Source: an uncultured bacterium (GTDB lineage Bacteria > Cyanobacteriota > Vampirovibrionia > Gastranaerophilales > Gastranaerophilaceae). Taken from it: DNA of 36,992 nt. Of the stretch, positions 1 through 7,579 are shown piece after piece. The stretch lies in NCBI GenBank assembly GCA_902774905.1, contig CACYKF010000004.1:1-36992 (forward strand), in the 5' to 3' direction. The notes under the pieces were generated by a model. It ran no database searches and was not told where the DNA came from. It saw nothing but the letters and a program-made list of their open reading frames with translations. The translations under genes were made by a program, and so were the position numbers. Within the stretch, counting starts at the first letter, position 1, and the number at the start of each line of letters is the position of its first letter.

Positions 1-37
1 TTTCTTTCTCTTTTACTCGCAATAAAAGAGAAAGAAA
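1..37. repeat. Perfect 15-bp hairpin at the window edge
   Basis: Positions 1-15 are the exact reverse complement of 23-37, with a 7-nt loop between them. The arms are pyrimidine-rich and purine-rich, and no clear terminal T-run follows on the plus strand. It may be a terminator for a gene outside the window, or one end of a larger repeat that the window cuts. Nothing coding is supported in 1-163. Confidence 0.6.
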
Positions 38-73
38 TGAACATATTAAGAATATCTTAGCGAGATATTCTCA

Positions 74-130
74 TAATATTTTTTATGTACAAAACATGTT
101 ACTAATTGCCCGACATGTAAAGCAATGACA
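74..130 (+). repeat. 57-bp dispersed repeat, left copy
   Basis: This stretch matches the reverse complement of 36579-36635 at 51 of 57 positions by eye, without gaps. It starts with TAATATTTTTTATGTAC and ends with AGCAATGACA. Self-complementary ACATGT hexamers occur inside it. It lies just downstream of the mntP-like gene, which ends at 164 on the minus strand. It could be a dispersed repeat or a shared regulatory element. Confidence 0.7.
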
Positions 131-163
131 TGCTACTTTAAAATAGTATATAATTGCTTTAAA

Positions 164-706
164 TTATAACAATGATTTAATTGCAAGAGCGATTAAAATT
201 AATCCGCCTGAAATGTGCAAAAGTTTTGGTCTTATATTTGATATAAAATTACCTGTCCAAAAACCTGTTAGTGACATTATAAAAGAACCTGAACCGATAA
301 TTAAACACGCAAGCCACAAAACCGTATGAGTAAGCCTTAAATTTGCACCTGATATCAACGCATCAACACTTGTTGCAACACCTAACCCGATTAAACATTT
401 TAAATCAATACAATTAATTTTTTCACAAATTTCACGCTTAAAACTTTGAACAATAAAATTTAAGCCTAACAACATAAAAATTGAAAATACCAGCCATTTG
501 CTATAGGGTACAAGAAAATCATAAATTTTATGCGTTGCAATATAACCGACTATCGGCATCAAGCCCTGAAATAAACCCATTGTCAGCGCAAGTTTAATGG
601 AGTTTTTTCTGCGTTGTGATTTGAATATTAAACCCTGTGAAAAAGATACTATAAGACAATCCATTCCCAAAGCGACAGATAATAAAATTATATCAATTAA
701 ATCCAA
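164..706 (-). CDS. mntP: MntP-like manganese efflux pump
   Basis: A 180-residue integral membrane protein with about six hydrophobic segments, the usual MntP (formerly DUF204) length. The first helix carries the family's GMD signature (LGMDCLIVSFSQG). The second half repeats the pattern with TSVDALISG, the paired Asp-containing helices expected of the internally duplicated MntP fold. Family members export Mn2+ across the inner membrane. The start is TTG at 706: a GAGGT Shine-Dalgarno sequence lies 7 bases upstream and no ATG fits better. The start overlaps the end of the DUF4127 gene by 10 bases, so the two are probably co-transcribed and translationally coupled. No yybP-ykoY-type leader was recognised upstream. 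The family call is solid; the metal is inferred. Confidence 0.85.
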   Translation of the reverse strand: MDLIDIILLSVALGMDCLIVSFSQGLIFKSQRRKNSIKLALTMGLFQGLMPIVGYIATHKIYDFLVPYSKWLVFSIFMLLGLNFIVQSFKREICEKINCIDLKCLIGLGVATSVDALISGANLRLTHTVLWLACLIIGSGSFIMSLTGFWTGNFISNIRPKLLHISGGLILIALAIKSLL

Positions 707-2031
707 ATTTCTACCTCAAACAATCTGTGCCAAGGGTATGAATATTTTAAATCAATTTTTGAATTAAATACATTACCTAATACGATTTCAAATTCTTTCA
801 TCAAAATTTTCAGTTCATTTTCATCTGTTTTTTTCAGCATTTGGCGAACATTTGCCTGATATGCCCAATCGTCTGCAAATCTTGTTATCTGTAATTTTTC
901 AAAATTTACTTTATTATATTTTTGAGCGAAGTATTTAAACTTTGCTCCGCAAATTAAACTGCCCAATGTATTTGCCGTAGTATTCCAAGCACTGTAACCG
1001 TAAAAATATTTATCTGAAATCTTATTTTTAAATAATGCCTGAATAAATCCGTTGTCACTGCCGTTTGCAAATCGCACATCTGCAATCATATATGGTTTCT
1101 CAGGGGTTTTAAACTCTCTGTCAAAACTTTTTGTGTCGACTTTCATAACAATTTCGCCTTGATGATTTATAAAATTATTGATATACAGTATCAAATCCGC
1201 ATTATTTTCATCTGCGCAAACCTCGCACCCTGCAAGTTCAATCTGCCCTTTGACCGAATTTTCAACCGAAACATCTTCGTAATTTGAAATTAAATTTTTA
1301 CATTCAGGCTCTAAAAACACAGGGTAAATTTTGAGTTTTTTATTTAACGCTCTTGATAAAAGACTCAAAGGAATTTCATCCGCGCCTGTTTTGGTAAATC
1401 CGCCTAAATTTTCAAGTTCCTGTGCTTCTTTCACATTCAGTCCAAATTCCGCACAATCGTCTTTTGAAAATACCAAAAATTCAAAAACTCCCTCTTTTTG
1501 CCAGTCAAGATAAATTTTGTTTACCTCAAAATTACGCTTTCTTGTTTCAAGATAATCCTTTATAATTTCAGGCGGTACATCAGTCTGAGCAAAACCGTTT
1601 TTGTGCATATTATAAGAATATTCAAAAATTTTCTTCCCGTATTGCGCCCAATATTCTTTTTCTTCTTCGTTATAATTATTATTTGAAATTCTCATTATGC
1701 TTGAAAAAGCATAAATTTTTGCGCCTTTTGACAGTAGCAGTTTTTTGAGTTTTTCAAGCCGCAATTTTAATTCACCCAAAGTTTCTTTTCCTCTGCGTGA
1801 TGGTATAAGTCCGCCATAAATCAAAGTATCAAGCGACATTATAATAACATCTTGTTCGGATAGATTTTCGAGCCATTTAAAAATACCGTCAATATCAGCC
1901 GTTTTTGTCAAATCTCCAAGTAAATTTCTTGGTGGAATAGAAAATTCCACGCAATCATCAATGCCTGAAATAATTTCAGGCATTGTATAACAAACAGGTC
2001 TGTTATCTATCGGTAAAAACGCAATCTTCAT
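697..2031 (-). CDS. DUF4127 family protein
   Basis: A 444-residue protein without a signal peptide or membrane segment. The opening FLPIDNRPVCY and the later SLDTLIYGGLIPSR are the conserved blocks of DUF4127, whose members are usually about 500 residues and have no established function. Conserved Asp, Asn and Arg near the N terminus look like an active site, but no reaction can be named. It is the first gene of a two-gene minus-strand unit with the MntP-like exporter. The ribosome binding site before the ATG at 2031 is weak. The upstream DNA holds the nested palindrome at 2097-2178. Family membership is recognised from these blocks; function is unknown. Confidence 0.75.
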   Translation of the reverse strand: MKIAFLPIDNRPVCYTMPEIISGIDDCVEFSIPPRNLLGDLTKTADIDGIFKWLENLSEQDVIIMSLDTLIYGGLIPSRRGKETLGELKLRLEKLKKLLLSKGAKIYAFSSIMRISNNNYNEEEKEYWAQYGKKIFEYSYNMHKNGFAQTDVPPEIIKDYLETRKRNFEVNKIYLDWQKEGVFEFLVFSKDDCAEFGLNVKEAQELENLGGFTKTGADEIPLSLLSRALNKKLKIYPVFLEPECKNLISNYEDVSVENSVKGQIELAGCEVCADENNADLILYINNFINHQGEIVMKVDTKSFDREFKTPEKPYMIADVRFANGSDNGFIQALFKNKISDKYFYGYSAWNTTANTLGSLICGAKFKYFAQKYNKVNFEKLQITRFADDWAYQANVRQMLKKTDENELKILMKEFEIVLGNVFNSKIDLKYSYPWHRLFEVEIWI

Positions 2032-2096
2032 AATACGATTTTAGCCTAAAACATTTTTATCGCAAAATTGTTACAAGTATTTATTTTTGAGATTTA

Positions 2097-2178
2097 TATA
2101 CTTAATTAGCCAAAATAGATTATCCTCTCCTGCTTTCAGGAGAGGGAAATATTTTTATTTTTCTGCTAATTAAGTATA
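2097..2178. repeat. 82-bp nested palindrome (MITE/REP-like)
   Basis: The outer arms TATACTTAATTAGC (2097-2110) and GCTAATTAAGTATA (2165-2178) are perfect 14-bp complements. Inside them a second perfect stem, CCTCTCCTG (2124-2132) and CAGGAGAGG (2137-2145), encloses a 4-nt loop. No coding capacity. It looks like a small dispersed palindromic element between the DUF4127 gene and the tRNA gene. A folded RNA is possible but nothing specific supports one. Confidence 0.75.
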
Positions 2179-2295
2179 AATACCTTATTTTTAAATCATA
2201 GAAAAATTTTTAAAACATAAATTTTCTGTTAGTTTTAATAACTTGACAAGGAATATTTATAATATAGAATAGAACTACACGAAACAACGAGTTTT

Positions 2296-2382
2296 GGAGG
2301 AGTGCCAGAGCGGTTGATCGGAGCAGTCTTGAAAACTGTCGAACGTGCAAGCGTTCCGTGGGTTCGAATCCCACCTCCTCCT
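2296..2382 (+). tRNA. tRNA-Ser (anticodon UGA)
   Basis: A class II cloverleaf can be drawn: acceptor GGAGGAG (2296-2302) pairs with CTCCTCC (2375-2381), anticodon loop CTTGAAA with anticodon TGA, a long variable arm (GAACGTGCAAGCGTTC), and T arm GTGGG-TTCGAAT-CCCAC (2358-2374). CCA is not encoded. The base after the acceptor stem is T, whereas bacterial serine tRNAs usually carry G as discriminator. A strong terminator follows. The gene lies immediately before the mobile region, although no duplicated tRNA fragment was found downstream to prove it as an attachment site. Confidence 0.95.
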
Positions 2383-2385
2383 GAT

Positions 2386-2419
2386 AAAAAGCAGATAGAC
2401 AAAACTATCTGCTTTTTAT
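2386..2419 (+). terminator. Rho-independent terminator of tRNA-Ser
   Basis: GCAGATAG (2391-2398) and CTATCTGC (2405-2412) form a perfect 8-bp stem with a 6-nt loop. A-run and T-run flanks (T-run 2413-2417) extend the stem. Confidence 0.85.
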
Positions 2420-2462
2420 TTTGCGGGAATTTGGTTGTAAAGAAACAGGACAATACAGAAAA

Positions 2463-2735
2463 GGGGAACTAGCCTTAAAGTCCCTAAATTCAAAGGTTCT
2501 TTATAATAATTTAGGGTTCCAGAAAAGTCCGGTATGTCCGATTTTCGTCTAAATTAAGTCCGATAAAAGTCAAAATTTTCATATTGATATGTCCTAAAGT
2601 CTTATTTTCGTAGGATAATAGCCAATGACAAATACCGGACTTTTGGTATAAAAAAGTAACACAGGTTCCGGAAAGAATTATTTTTCTGTTACAAAACGGA
2701 ACCTTAACGGAACTTTTTGCGGAACCAAACGGAAC
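2463..2735. other. Repeat-rich left flank of the Mu-like module
   Basis: No gene is supported here. A 13-bp perfect inverted repeat, AAAAGTCCGGTAT (2523-2535) and ATACCGGACTTTT (2632-2644), encloses further GTCCG/GTCC motifs. AAAAAGTAACACA lies at 2651-2663. Four CGGAAC direct repeats start at 2697, 2708, 2720 and 2730, spaced 11, 12 and 10 bp, about one helical turn each. Multiple short repeats at this position, outside the regulator and transposase genes, are what one expects of transposase or regulator binding sites at a Mu-like left end. The exact end is not defined. Confidence 0.6.
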
Positions 2736-3053
2736 CTATGATTTTTTGCCTCGATTACTTTCAAGATGTTCTTTAATTACCTTGTAAATATACCTTTGAG
2801 TTGTATCACAAGCTCTGACAAGTTCTCTTATGTTTTTACTTGTCGCAGTATAGTTATCTATAATGTATTGTTTTTTGTATGGTTGATTACAATAAGCATG
2901 GATCGATAACTTAAATCCCGGCAGATTAATCATTAATTTTTTCGTTGCTTCCAGACCTATAATATCGCAGAGAAATTTCAAATCATCTGTTGGAAGATTA
3001 TCTTCTGTTATATATTTTGCCCATGCTGGCTCCGGTTTTAATTTTATAGCCAT
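2736..3053 (-). CDS. Mor/C-type transcription activator-like protein
   Basis: A 105-residue protein resembling the Mor/C family of middle and late activators in phage Mu. The first half contains LCDIIGLEATKKLMINLPG, a block like the Mor dimerisation region. The second half, about residues 62-98, is a helix-turn-helix region (NIRELVRACDTTQRYIYKVI). It is transcribed away from the transposase and probably controls this module. A 26-bp palindrome lies 28 bp upstream of its start, and four phased CGGAAC repeats abut its stop codon, sharing the GGAACC core. These are natural candidates for its operators, which is an inference. A small HTH repressor of another family is the alternative. Confidence 0.6.
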   Translation of the reverse strand: MAIKLKPEPAWAKYITEDNLPTDDLKFLCDIIGLEATKKLMINLPGFKLSIHAYCNQPYKKQYIIDNYTATSKNIRELVRACDTTQRYIYKVIKEHLESNRGKKS

Positions 3054-3080
3054 GATTACTCCTTTTTCACATTATATTAC

Positions 3081-3106
3081 AAACGGAACCAATTTCGGTT
3101 CCGTTT
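3081..3106. promoter_or_regulatory. Operator-like 26-bp palindrome
   Basis: AAACGGAACC (3081-3090) and GGTTCCGTTT (3097-3106) are perfect 10-bp arms around a 6-nt spacer. It lies between the divergent Mor-like gene and the transposase gene. The half-site is the same CGGAACC motif repeated four times at 2697-2736, which suggests one protein binds both clusters. Confidence 0.6.
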
Positions 3107-3272
3107 TGTTCCTTTTGAAAAATTTTTCTAATACTACAAAAATTTTGCTTTGGCAATATCACATGTTCAATGAATACTTGCCATTGAAAAAGTCAAAATG
3201 GGTATGTTTCGATATTGATACATTGACTACCAATTTCTGGGGAGCAGAGTTAATGTGTGATAGGAGATATAT

Positions 3273-5267
3273 ATGCAAAATTCAAACATAGACTGGATTA
3301 CAACAAAGAAACTTGCAGAAATTAAAGGTATATCAGAACGAGCAGTTCGCAAAGCTATTAGTAAAAATAAGTATGTAATAAGAAAAAGCTCAAGAACTTA
3401 TGAAATTCTAGTAACATCTTTAGAAGAAAATGTTAAAGAAAAACTAACAGCTCACAAAGAAAAATCGACTGCACTTGCACCGATTAATTATGTAGTTCCT
3501 GAAGAACAAAAGAAACTTGCTCTCGCAAAATATGACCTGATTAAAAAATGGGATACTTTTCGCAATGGTAATAAAAATAAAACTGTAGCAAGCAAAGATT
3601 TTCTTGAATTATATAATCGTCAGTCTATTTGCGAAGAATTGTTTACTACGGTTGGCAAAGTTGCTATCGGTACAATTTATGAATGGCATAAAAAATTAAG
3701 AGAATATAATGATGATTGGCATTGTTTAATCAATAATTATACGTTCGGAACAAAAACCACAAAAACATCCTTAACTGAAGCCGAGCAAGCAGAACTACTT
3801 AAAAATCTTTTGCATCCAAATCAATTAAATATTGGAAAAGCTATTAAATATACAAAAATGGCATTAACCCAACGTGGGTTCAAAAATCTATGTTGTGATT
3901 TAACTTACCGAAGGTTTGCCAATAATTATAAAGCTGAACATTATGATATTTGGGTAGAAGCAAGAGAAGGTAACAAAGCTCTGCACGATAAGGTTCTGCC
4001 ATACATAGTAAGAGATGTTTCAAAATTAGAAGTCGGGGATGTCATTGTTGGCGATGGGCATAGATTAGCATTTTTTGTTAAAAATCCATATACAGGAAAT
4101 CCTGTCAGACCAACATTAGTTGCATATCAGGACTGGAAATCCGGAGGTTTTGTCGGGTTTGAAATAATGTTAGAAGAAAATACACAATGTATTGCAAGTG
4201 CTTTAAGAAATTCAATTATAAATCTCGGTAAAGTTCCAAAATTTGTTTATCAGGATAATGGTAAGGCATTTAAAGCAAAATATTTTATGGAGAATGGCAT
4301 ATCCGGTTTATTTACAAATCTCGGTATTCAACCAATATACGCTAAACCATATAATGCAAAAGCAAAGCCAATTGAAAGATTGTTCAGAGAATTGCAAGAC
4401 AGTTTTGAAGTTATGCTCCCATCATACACAGGGACAAGTATTGTAAAAAAGCCAGCTCAATTAAAAAGGAACGAAAAACTTCACAAAAAAATTTTTAAGG
4501 TCAATATCCCTACTATGGAGCAAATTGTACAGGTGCTTGAAATTTGGTTACAAAAATATCATTATGAACAATCCTGTCCTCATATTGAAGGCAAAACAAT
4601 CGGTGAAGTTTTAAACTCTGGTAAAGGCGAAGGAGTTAATATTGAAACTTTAGATGACTTTATGATGGCTCGTGAAATTAAGAAAATCCAAAGAAACGGA
4701 ATAAAATTCCTGAAAAGCGATTATTATGATCCGGCTTTATATGGTTACAAGAAAAATGTAATTATAAAATACAGTTTGTTTAATTTAAGTTCAATAAAGG
4801 TTTTCAAATTGAACGGTGAATTTATCTGCGAGGCAAAAAGAGTTGAACCTATTAATCCGATAGCAAATTATATGGGAGTTCCTAAAGATATTGAAGATTT
4901 AAAACAACAAACAAAACTAAAAAAACAATTAGAAAAAAGAACAGAAACTGAATTTGTAAATCACCTAAAACGTGCTCAGGTTCATAGCCCGTTATTAACA
5001 ATGGATTTACCAGAAAAACAAGAAGCTGACGAAATTGAACAAATTCGTGAAGAACTAGCAGCAGAGATGGAAGCAGAAAATTTCAGCGGTTGTTTTCAAA
5101 CAAGATATGAAAAATATGAATACCTTATGAAACAGGATTGTTTAACTCAAAAGGAACAAGACTGGATTGCAGAGTATAAATTAACGGATGAATACGAACA
5201 AATATATTGTGACGAAATCGATAAGGAGGTAAATAATGAAACGCAGATTACTTGTAAAAACTCGTAA
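3273..5267 (+). CDS. Mu-like DDE transposase (MuA/TnsB type)
   Basis: This 664-residue protein is close in length to MuA. The first 50 residues form a helix-turn-helix region (WITTKKLAEIKGISERAVRK), followed by Mu-type DNA-binding regions. The RNase H-like catalytic core shows D261 (VGDGHRLAF), D328 (YQDNGKAF) and E368 (KPIERLFRELQ), the expected DDE triad. A beta-barrel-like region follows, and the Lys/Glu-rich C-terminal tail is where MuA contacts ClpX and MuB. It would cut and join the element ends. The ATG at 3273 has AGGAG 6 bases upstream. Its 3' end overlaps the ATPase gene by 32 bases. The catalytic set is complete, so the enzyme is likely active. Confidence 0.92.
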   Translation: MQNSNIDWITTKKLAEIKGISERAVRKAISKNKYVIRKSSRTYEILVTSLEENVKEKLTAHKEKSTALAPINYVVPEEQKKLALAKYDLIKKWDTFRNGNKNKTVASKDFLELYNRQSICEELFTTVGKVAIGTIYEWHKKLREYNDDWHCLINNYTFGTKTTKTSLTEAEQAELLKNLLHPNQLNIGKAIKYTKMALTQRGFKNLCCDLTYRRFANNYKAEHYDIWVEAREGNKALHDKVLPYIVRDVSKLEVGDVIVGDGHRLAFFVKNPYTGNPVRPTLVAYQDWKSGGFVGFEIMLEENTQCIASALRNSIINLGKVPKFVYQDNGKAFKAKYFMENGISGLFTNLGIQPIYAKPYNAKAKPIERLFRELQDSFEVMLPSYTGTSIVKKPAQLKRNEKLHKKIFKVNIPTMEQIVQVLEIWLQKYHYEQSCPHIEGKTIGEVLNSGKGEGVNIETLDDFMMAREIKKIQRNGIKFLKSDYYDPALYGYKKNVIIKYSLFNLSSIKVFKLNGEFICEAKRVEPINPIANYMGVPKDIEDLKQQTKLKKQLEKRTETEFVNHLKRAQVHSPLLTMDLPEKQEADEIEQIREELAAEMEAENFSGCFQTRYEKYEYLMKQDCLTQKEQDWIAEYKLTDEYEQIYCDEIDKEVNNETQITCKNS

Positions 5268-5928
5268 TGTTAAAAATTTTGTAGATTTAATGAACAACTT
5301 AATAGATAAATCAAGTGAAGTTCCAAAAATGGGATTAGTTTATGGCGATCCCGGATTAGGGAAAACCAAAACGGCAATTTGGTGGGCTGGCATAAATGAT
5401 GCAGTATATGTTCGGGCTCAAAATAAAATGACAAGCCACGGAATATTGGAAAAAGTTGTTGAAGAATTAGGAGAAGCTCCGTCAAAGAAATCAACAGATT
5501 TGATGAAACAATGTATCGCACATTTACGGCTTAATCCCCAAATTATCATTATAGATGAAGTTGATTATCTTATAGGACAATCAAAAACAATTGAAACATT
5601 AAGAGATTTGCACGATTTAACAGGAGCACCTGTTGTATTAATCGGGATGCAGGAAGCTAAAACAAAATTGGGAAAATTTAGACATTTATATGACAGAATA
5701 TCTGAAATAGTTGAGTTTAAACCATTCTCAAAAGAAGATATGGAAACAATTGTTGACGAATTATCCGAAATTAAAATAACTGATGAAGCAAAAGACATAT
5801 TTTTTGAAAGAACCAATCGTTTCAGACAAACGATTAAAGGTATTTCTACTCTTGAGAATTTAGCAAAAACAAACGGACTAAACAAAATTGATGTAAAACA
5901 GGTGAAAGGATTGAAAATTGAACAATAA
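5236..5928 (+). CDS. MuB-like AAA+ ATPase, transposition target selector
   Basis: A 230-residue AAA+ protein. Walker A is GDPGLGKT (residues 37-44, Lys43) and Walker B is IIIIDEVD with D107/E108; a sensor-like VVLIGMQ segment follows. MuB and TnsC proteins bind target DNA in an ATP-dependent way, stimulate the transposase and give target immunity. MuB is about 310 residues and has an N-terminal HTH that this protein lacks, so it is a short version like those of other Mu-like transposons. A strong AAGGAGGT lies just before the ATG, inside the end of the transposase gene. The next gene starts 11 bases before this one stops. Confidence 0.88.
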   Translation: MKRRLLVKTRNVKNFVDLMNNLIDKSSEVPKMGLVYGDPGLGKTKTAIWWAGINDAVYVRAQNKMTSHGILEKVVEELGEAPSKKSTDLMKQCIAHLRLNPQIIIIDEVDYLIGQSKTIETLRDLHDLTGAPVVLIGMQEAKTKLGKFRHLYDRISEIVEFKPFSKEDMETIVDELSEIKITDEAKDIFFERTNRFRQTIKGISTLENLAKTNGLNKIDVKQVKGLKIEQ

Positions 5929-7570
5929 GGAATTAATTATTAAAACCGCAAGAAGGTTGGATAAATTCACTCTTGAAGATATATCTTTGGTATTAGAGAT
6001 TGAAGAACAAGAAATAAAAGATATTTTAGATGTTTTAATAAAAGAGAAAACAGTTGTAAATAACAATAATAAATATTTTTTTAATATTAAAAAATCAATT
6101 AAAAAGGATAAGAAAAATAACTCTTTGCTAATAGATGATGTAAAATCTATTGTTATTGAAAAAGAAGAAGGTTATGATAATTTTTTGGCTTTAAGTGATG
6201 AAGCTCAAACCAGAATAAGAAGTTATGTTGATTTGTTAAATTTTGTCAATAAAGCCGGAGGTAAAAATTTAAAGAATCTTGTTGAGTTATATAATCAAAC
6301 TTCAGGCAACAAAAGCATATCTCTCTGTACTTTGACAAGAATAAAAAGTAAATATAAAAGATATGGTTTTAGAGGAATTTTGCCTGCATATAGTACTGAT
6401 CATATTGAAAGTTCTATACCTGATGAACTATTTTCTTATTTTAAGAAATATTATTTGACTAATGAAAAATTATCCGCAGCAGAAGCAATATATAGAGCCC
6501 AGAAAGAATTACAAGCCAAACAAAAAATTGAACAACCTTATGCATATAACTCATGTGCATTTTTTAGAAGATTAAAATCCGAGTTTAGGTCGGAACAAGT
6601 TGAATATTTTAGAAATAATATTACTCCGCCAAAAGAAAAAATTGAAATTAAAAAAGAAGTAAATGAGCCTTTAGATATGTATTTTAAAGATGCAGCTAAA
6701 ATATATTTCAACAGGTTAAAAACAGAAAATAAACTTGAGCGAATAATGCATCAAAAAACAGATTATAAAAATCACTTAAAAGAATATTTTGGCGACATGC
6801 GAATCCGAGAAATCAAAAATAAGGTTGTAGCAAAATTCAAACAAAAGAAATTTGATAGTGGCTATCAGCTTGTATCTGTAAATAATTACATTTTAACTCT
6901 TAAAAATATTATAAATGAGGTTTGTCCGAAAACAAATTATCTTACTACAAGGAGTAAAAAGCTAAATGAAAATTCTTATGCTATGGATATGACAATATTA
7001 TCAGATGAGCAGATTATAAAATTATTAGATATTTGTTATAAAAAATATCCTGACACATTTCCAATTTTTTATATATCACTATCAACAGGCGCAAGTATTC
7101 CTGAATTGTTAGGATTAACTTGGAATAGAATAGATTTCGAAACTCAAACTATATCGCTAAAATACTTTCTATACGGCAATAAGCTTATAATGAATAAATG
7201 CAATTTAACAATGCGTTGCCTCAAAATTGAGAGCAAAATCTGTGATATCCTCAATGATAAATATTACAAATTAAATCCTGATACGACCGATTTTGTATTC
7301 AAGTTTGACACAAATAAAACAGCTCAACAATACATTGAAGAAGATATTTTGATTCCGTTATCTAAAGAATTAGGCGTTTCTCAATTATACCCCAGTGATA
7401 TGCAGCATAATTTTGTAAATATGTGCCTTAAGCAAAATATCCCACTTACATTTATACAAAAATCGTTAGGGATATATGGAATTGTTAATTTTATAAAAAC
7501 ATATAAAAGTTTAATAGAAAATTTAGAAGAAGCACACTACAATCCCCTCGATAAAATTTTGAGAAAATAA
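5918..7570 (+). CDS. Mu-type DNA-binding region fused to a degenerate tyrosine recombinase
   Basis: A 550-residue protein. Residues 1-60 resemble a winged-helix region. Residues 90-235 resemble the DNA-binding part of Mu-like transposases (SLCTLTRIKSKYKRYGF, then a helical block). Residues 250-335 look like the SAM-like core-binding domain of phage integrases, and 355-535 like the catalytic domain. The active site is mostly gone: the Arg of GLRxSEL is S393 (TGASIPEL), the HxxR motif is S493/Q496, the LGH His is I519; only Y529 may remain. The start is TTG at 5918 with AAGGA 7 bases before it. It sits third in the transposition operon, where other transposons encode target selectors, so a DNA-binding role without strand exchange is inferred. 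Confidence 0.65.
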   Translation: MNNKELIIKTARRLDKFTLEDISLVLEIEEQEIKDILDVLIKEKTVVNNNNKYFFNIKKSIKKDKKNNSLLIDDVKSIVIEKEEGYDNFLALSDEAQTRIRSYVDLLNFVNKAGGKNLKNLVELYNQTSGNKSISLCTLTRIKSKYKRYGFRGILPAYSTDHIESSIPDELFSYFKKYYLTNEKLSAAEAIYRAQKELQAKQKIEQPYAYNSCAFFRRLKSEFRSEQVEYFRNNITPPKEKIEIKKEVNEPLDMYFKDAAKIYFNRLKTENKLERIMHQKTDYKNHLKEYFGDMRIREIKNKVVAKFKQKKFDSGYQLVSVNNYILTLKNIINEVCPKTNYLTTRSKKLNENSYAMDMTILSDEQIIKLLDICYKKYPDTFPIFYISLSTGASIPELLGLTWNRIDFETQTISLKYFLYGNKLIMNKCNLTMRCLKIESKICDILNDKYYKLNPDTTDFVFKFDTNKTAQQYIEEDILIPLSKELGVSQLYPSDMQHNFVNMCLKQNIPLTFIQKSLGIYGIVNFIKTYKSLIENLEEAHYNPLDKILRK

Positions 7571-7579
7571 GGAGTAACT

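Noticed and set aside
2296-2382. tRNA-Ser 3' end as attachment site of the accessory region
   Set aside because: No duplicate of the tRNA 3' segment was found near 8000, 11000-12000 or 20256-20531.
2235-2453. 72-codon minus-strand ORF over the tRNA-Ser
   Set aside because: It is the antisense reading of the tRNA gene (the GGGGIRTHG-type translation) and is a well-known artefact.
3052-3291. 79-codon plus-strand ORF before the transposase
   Set aside because: It overlaps the start of the Mor-like gene, runs through the operator palindrome and ends inside the transposase gene; no ribosome binding site and no protein-like pattern.
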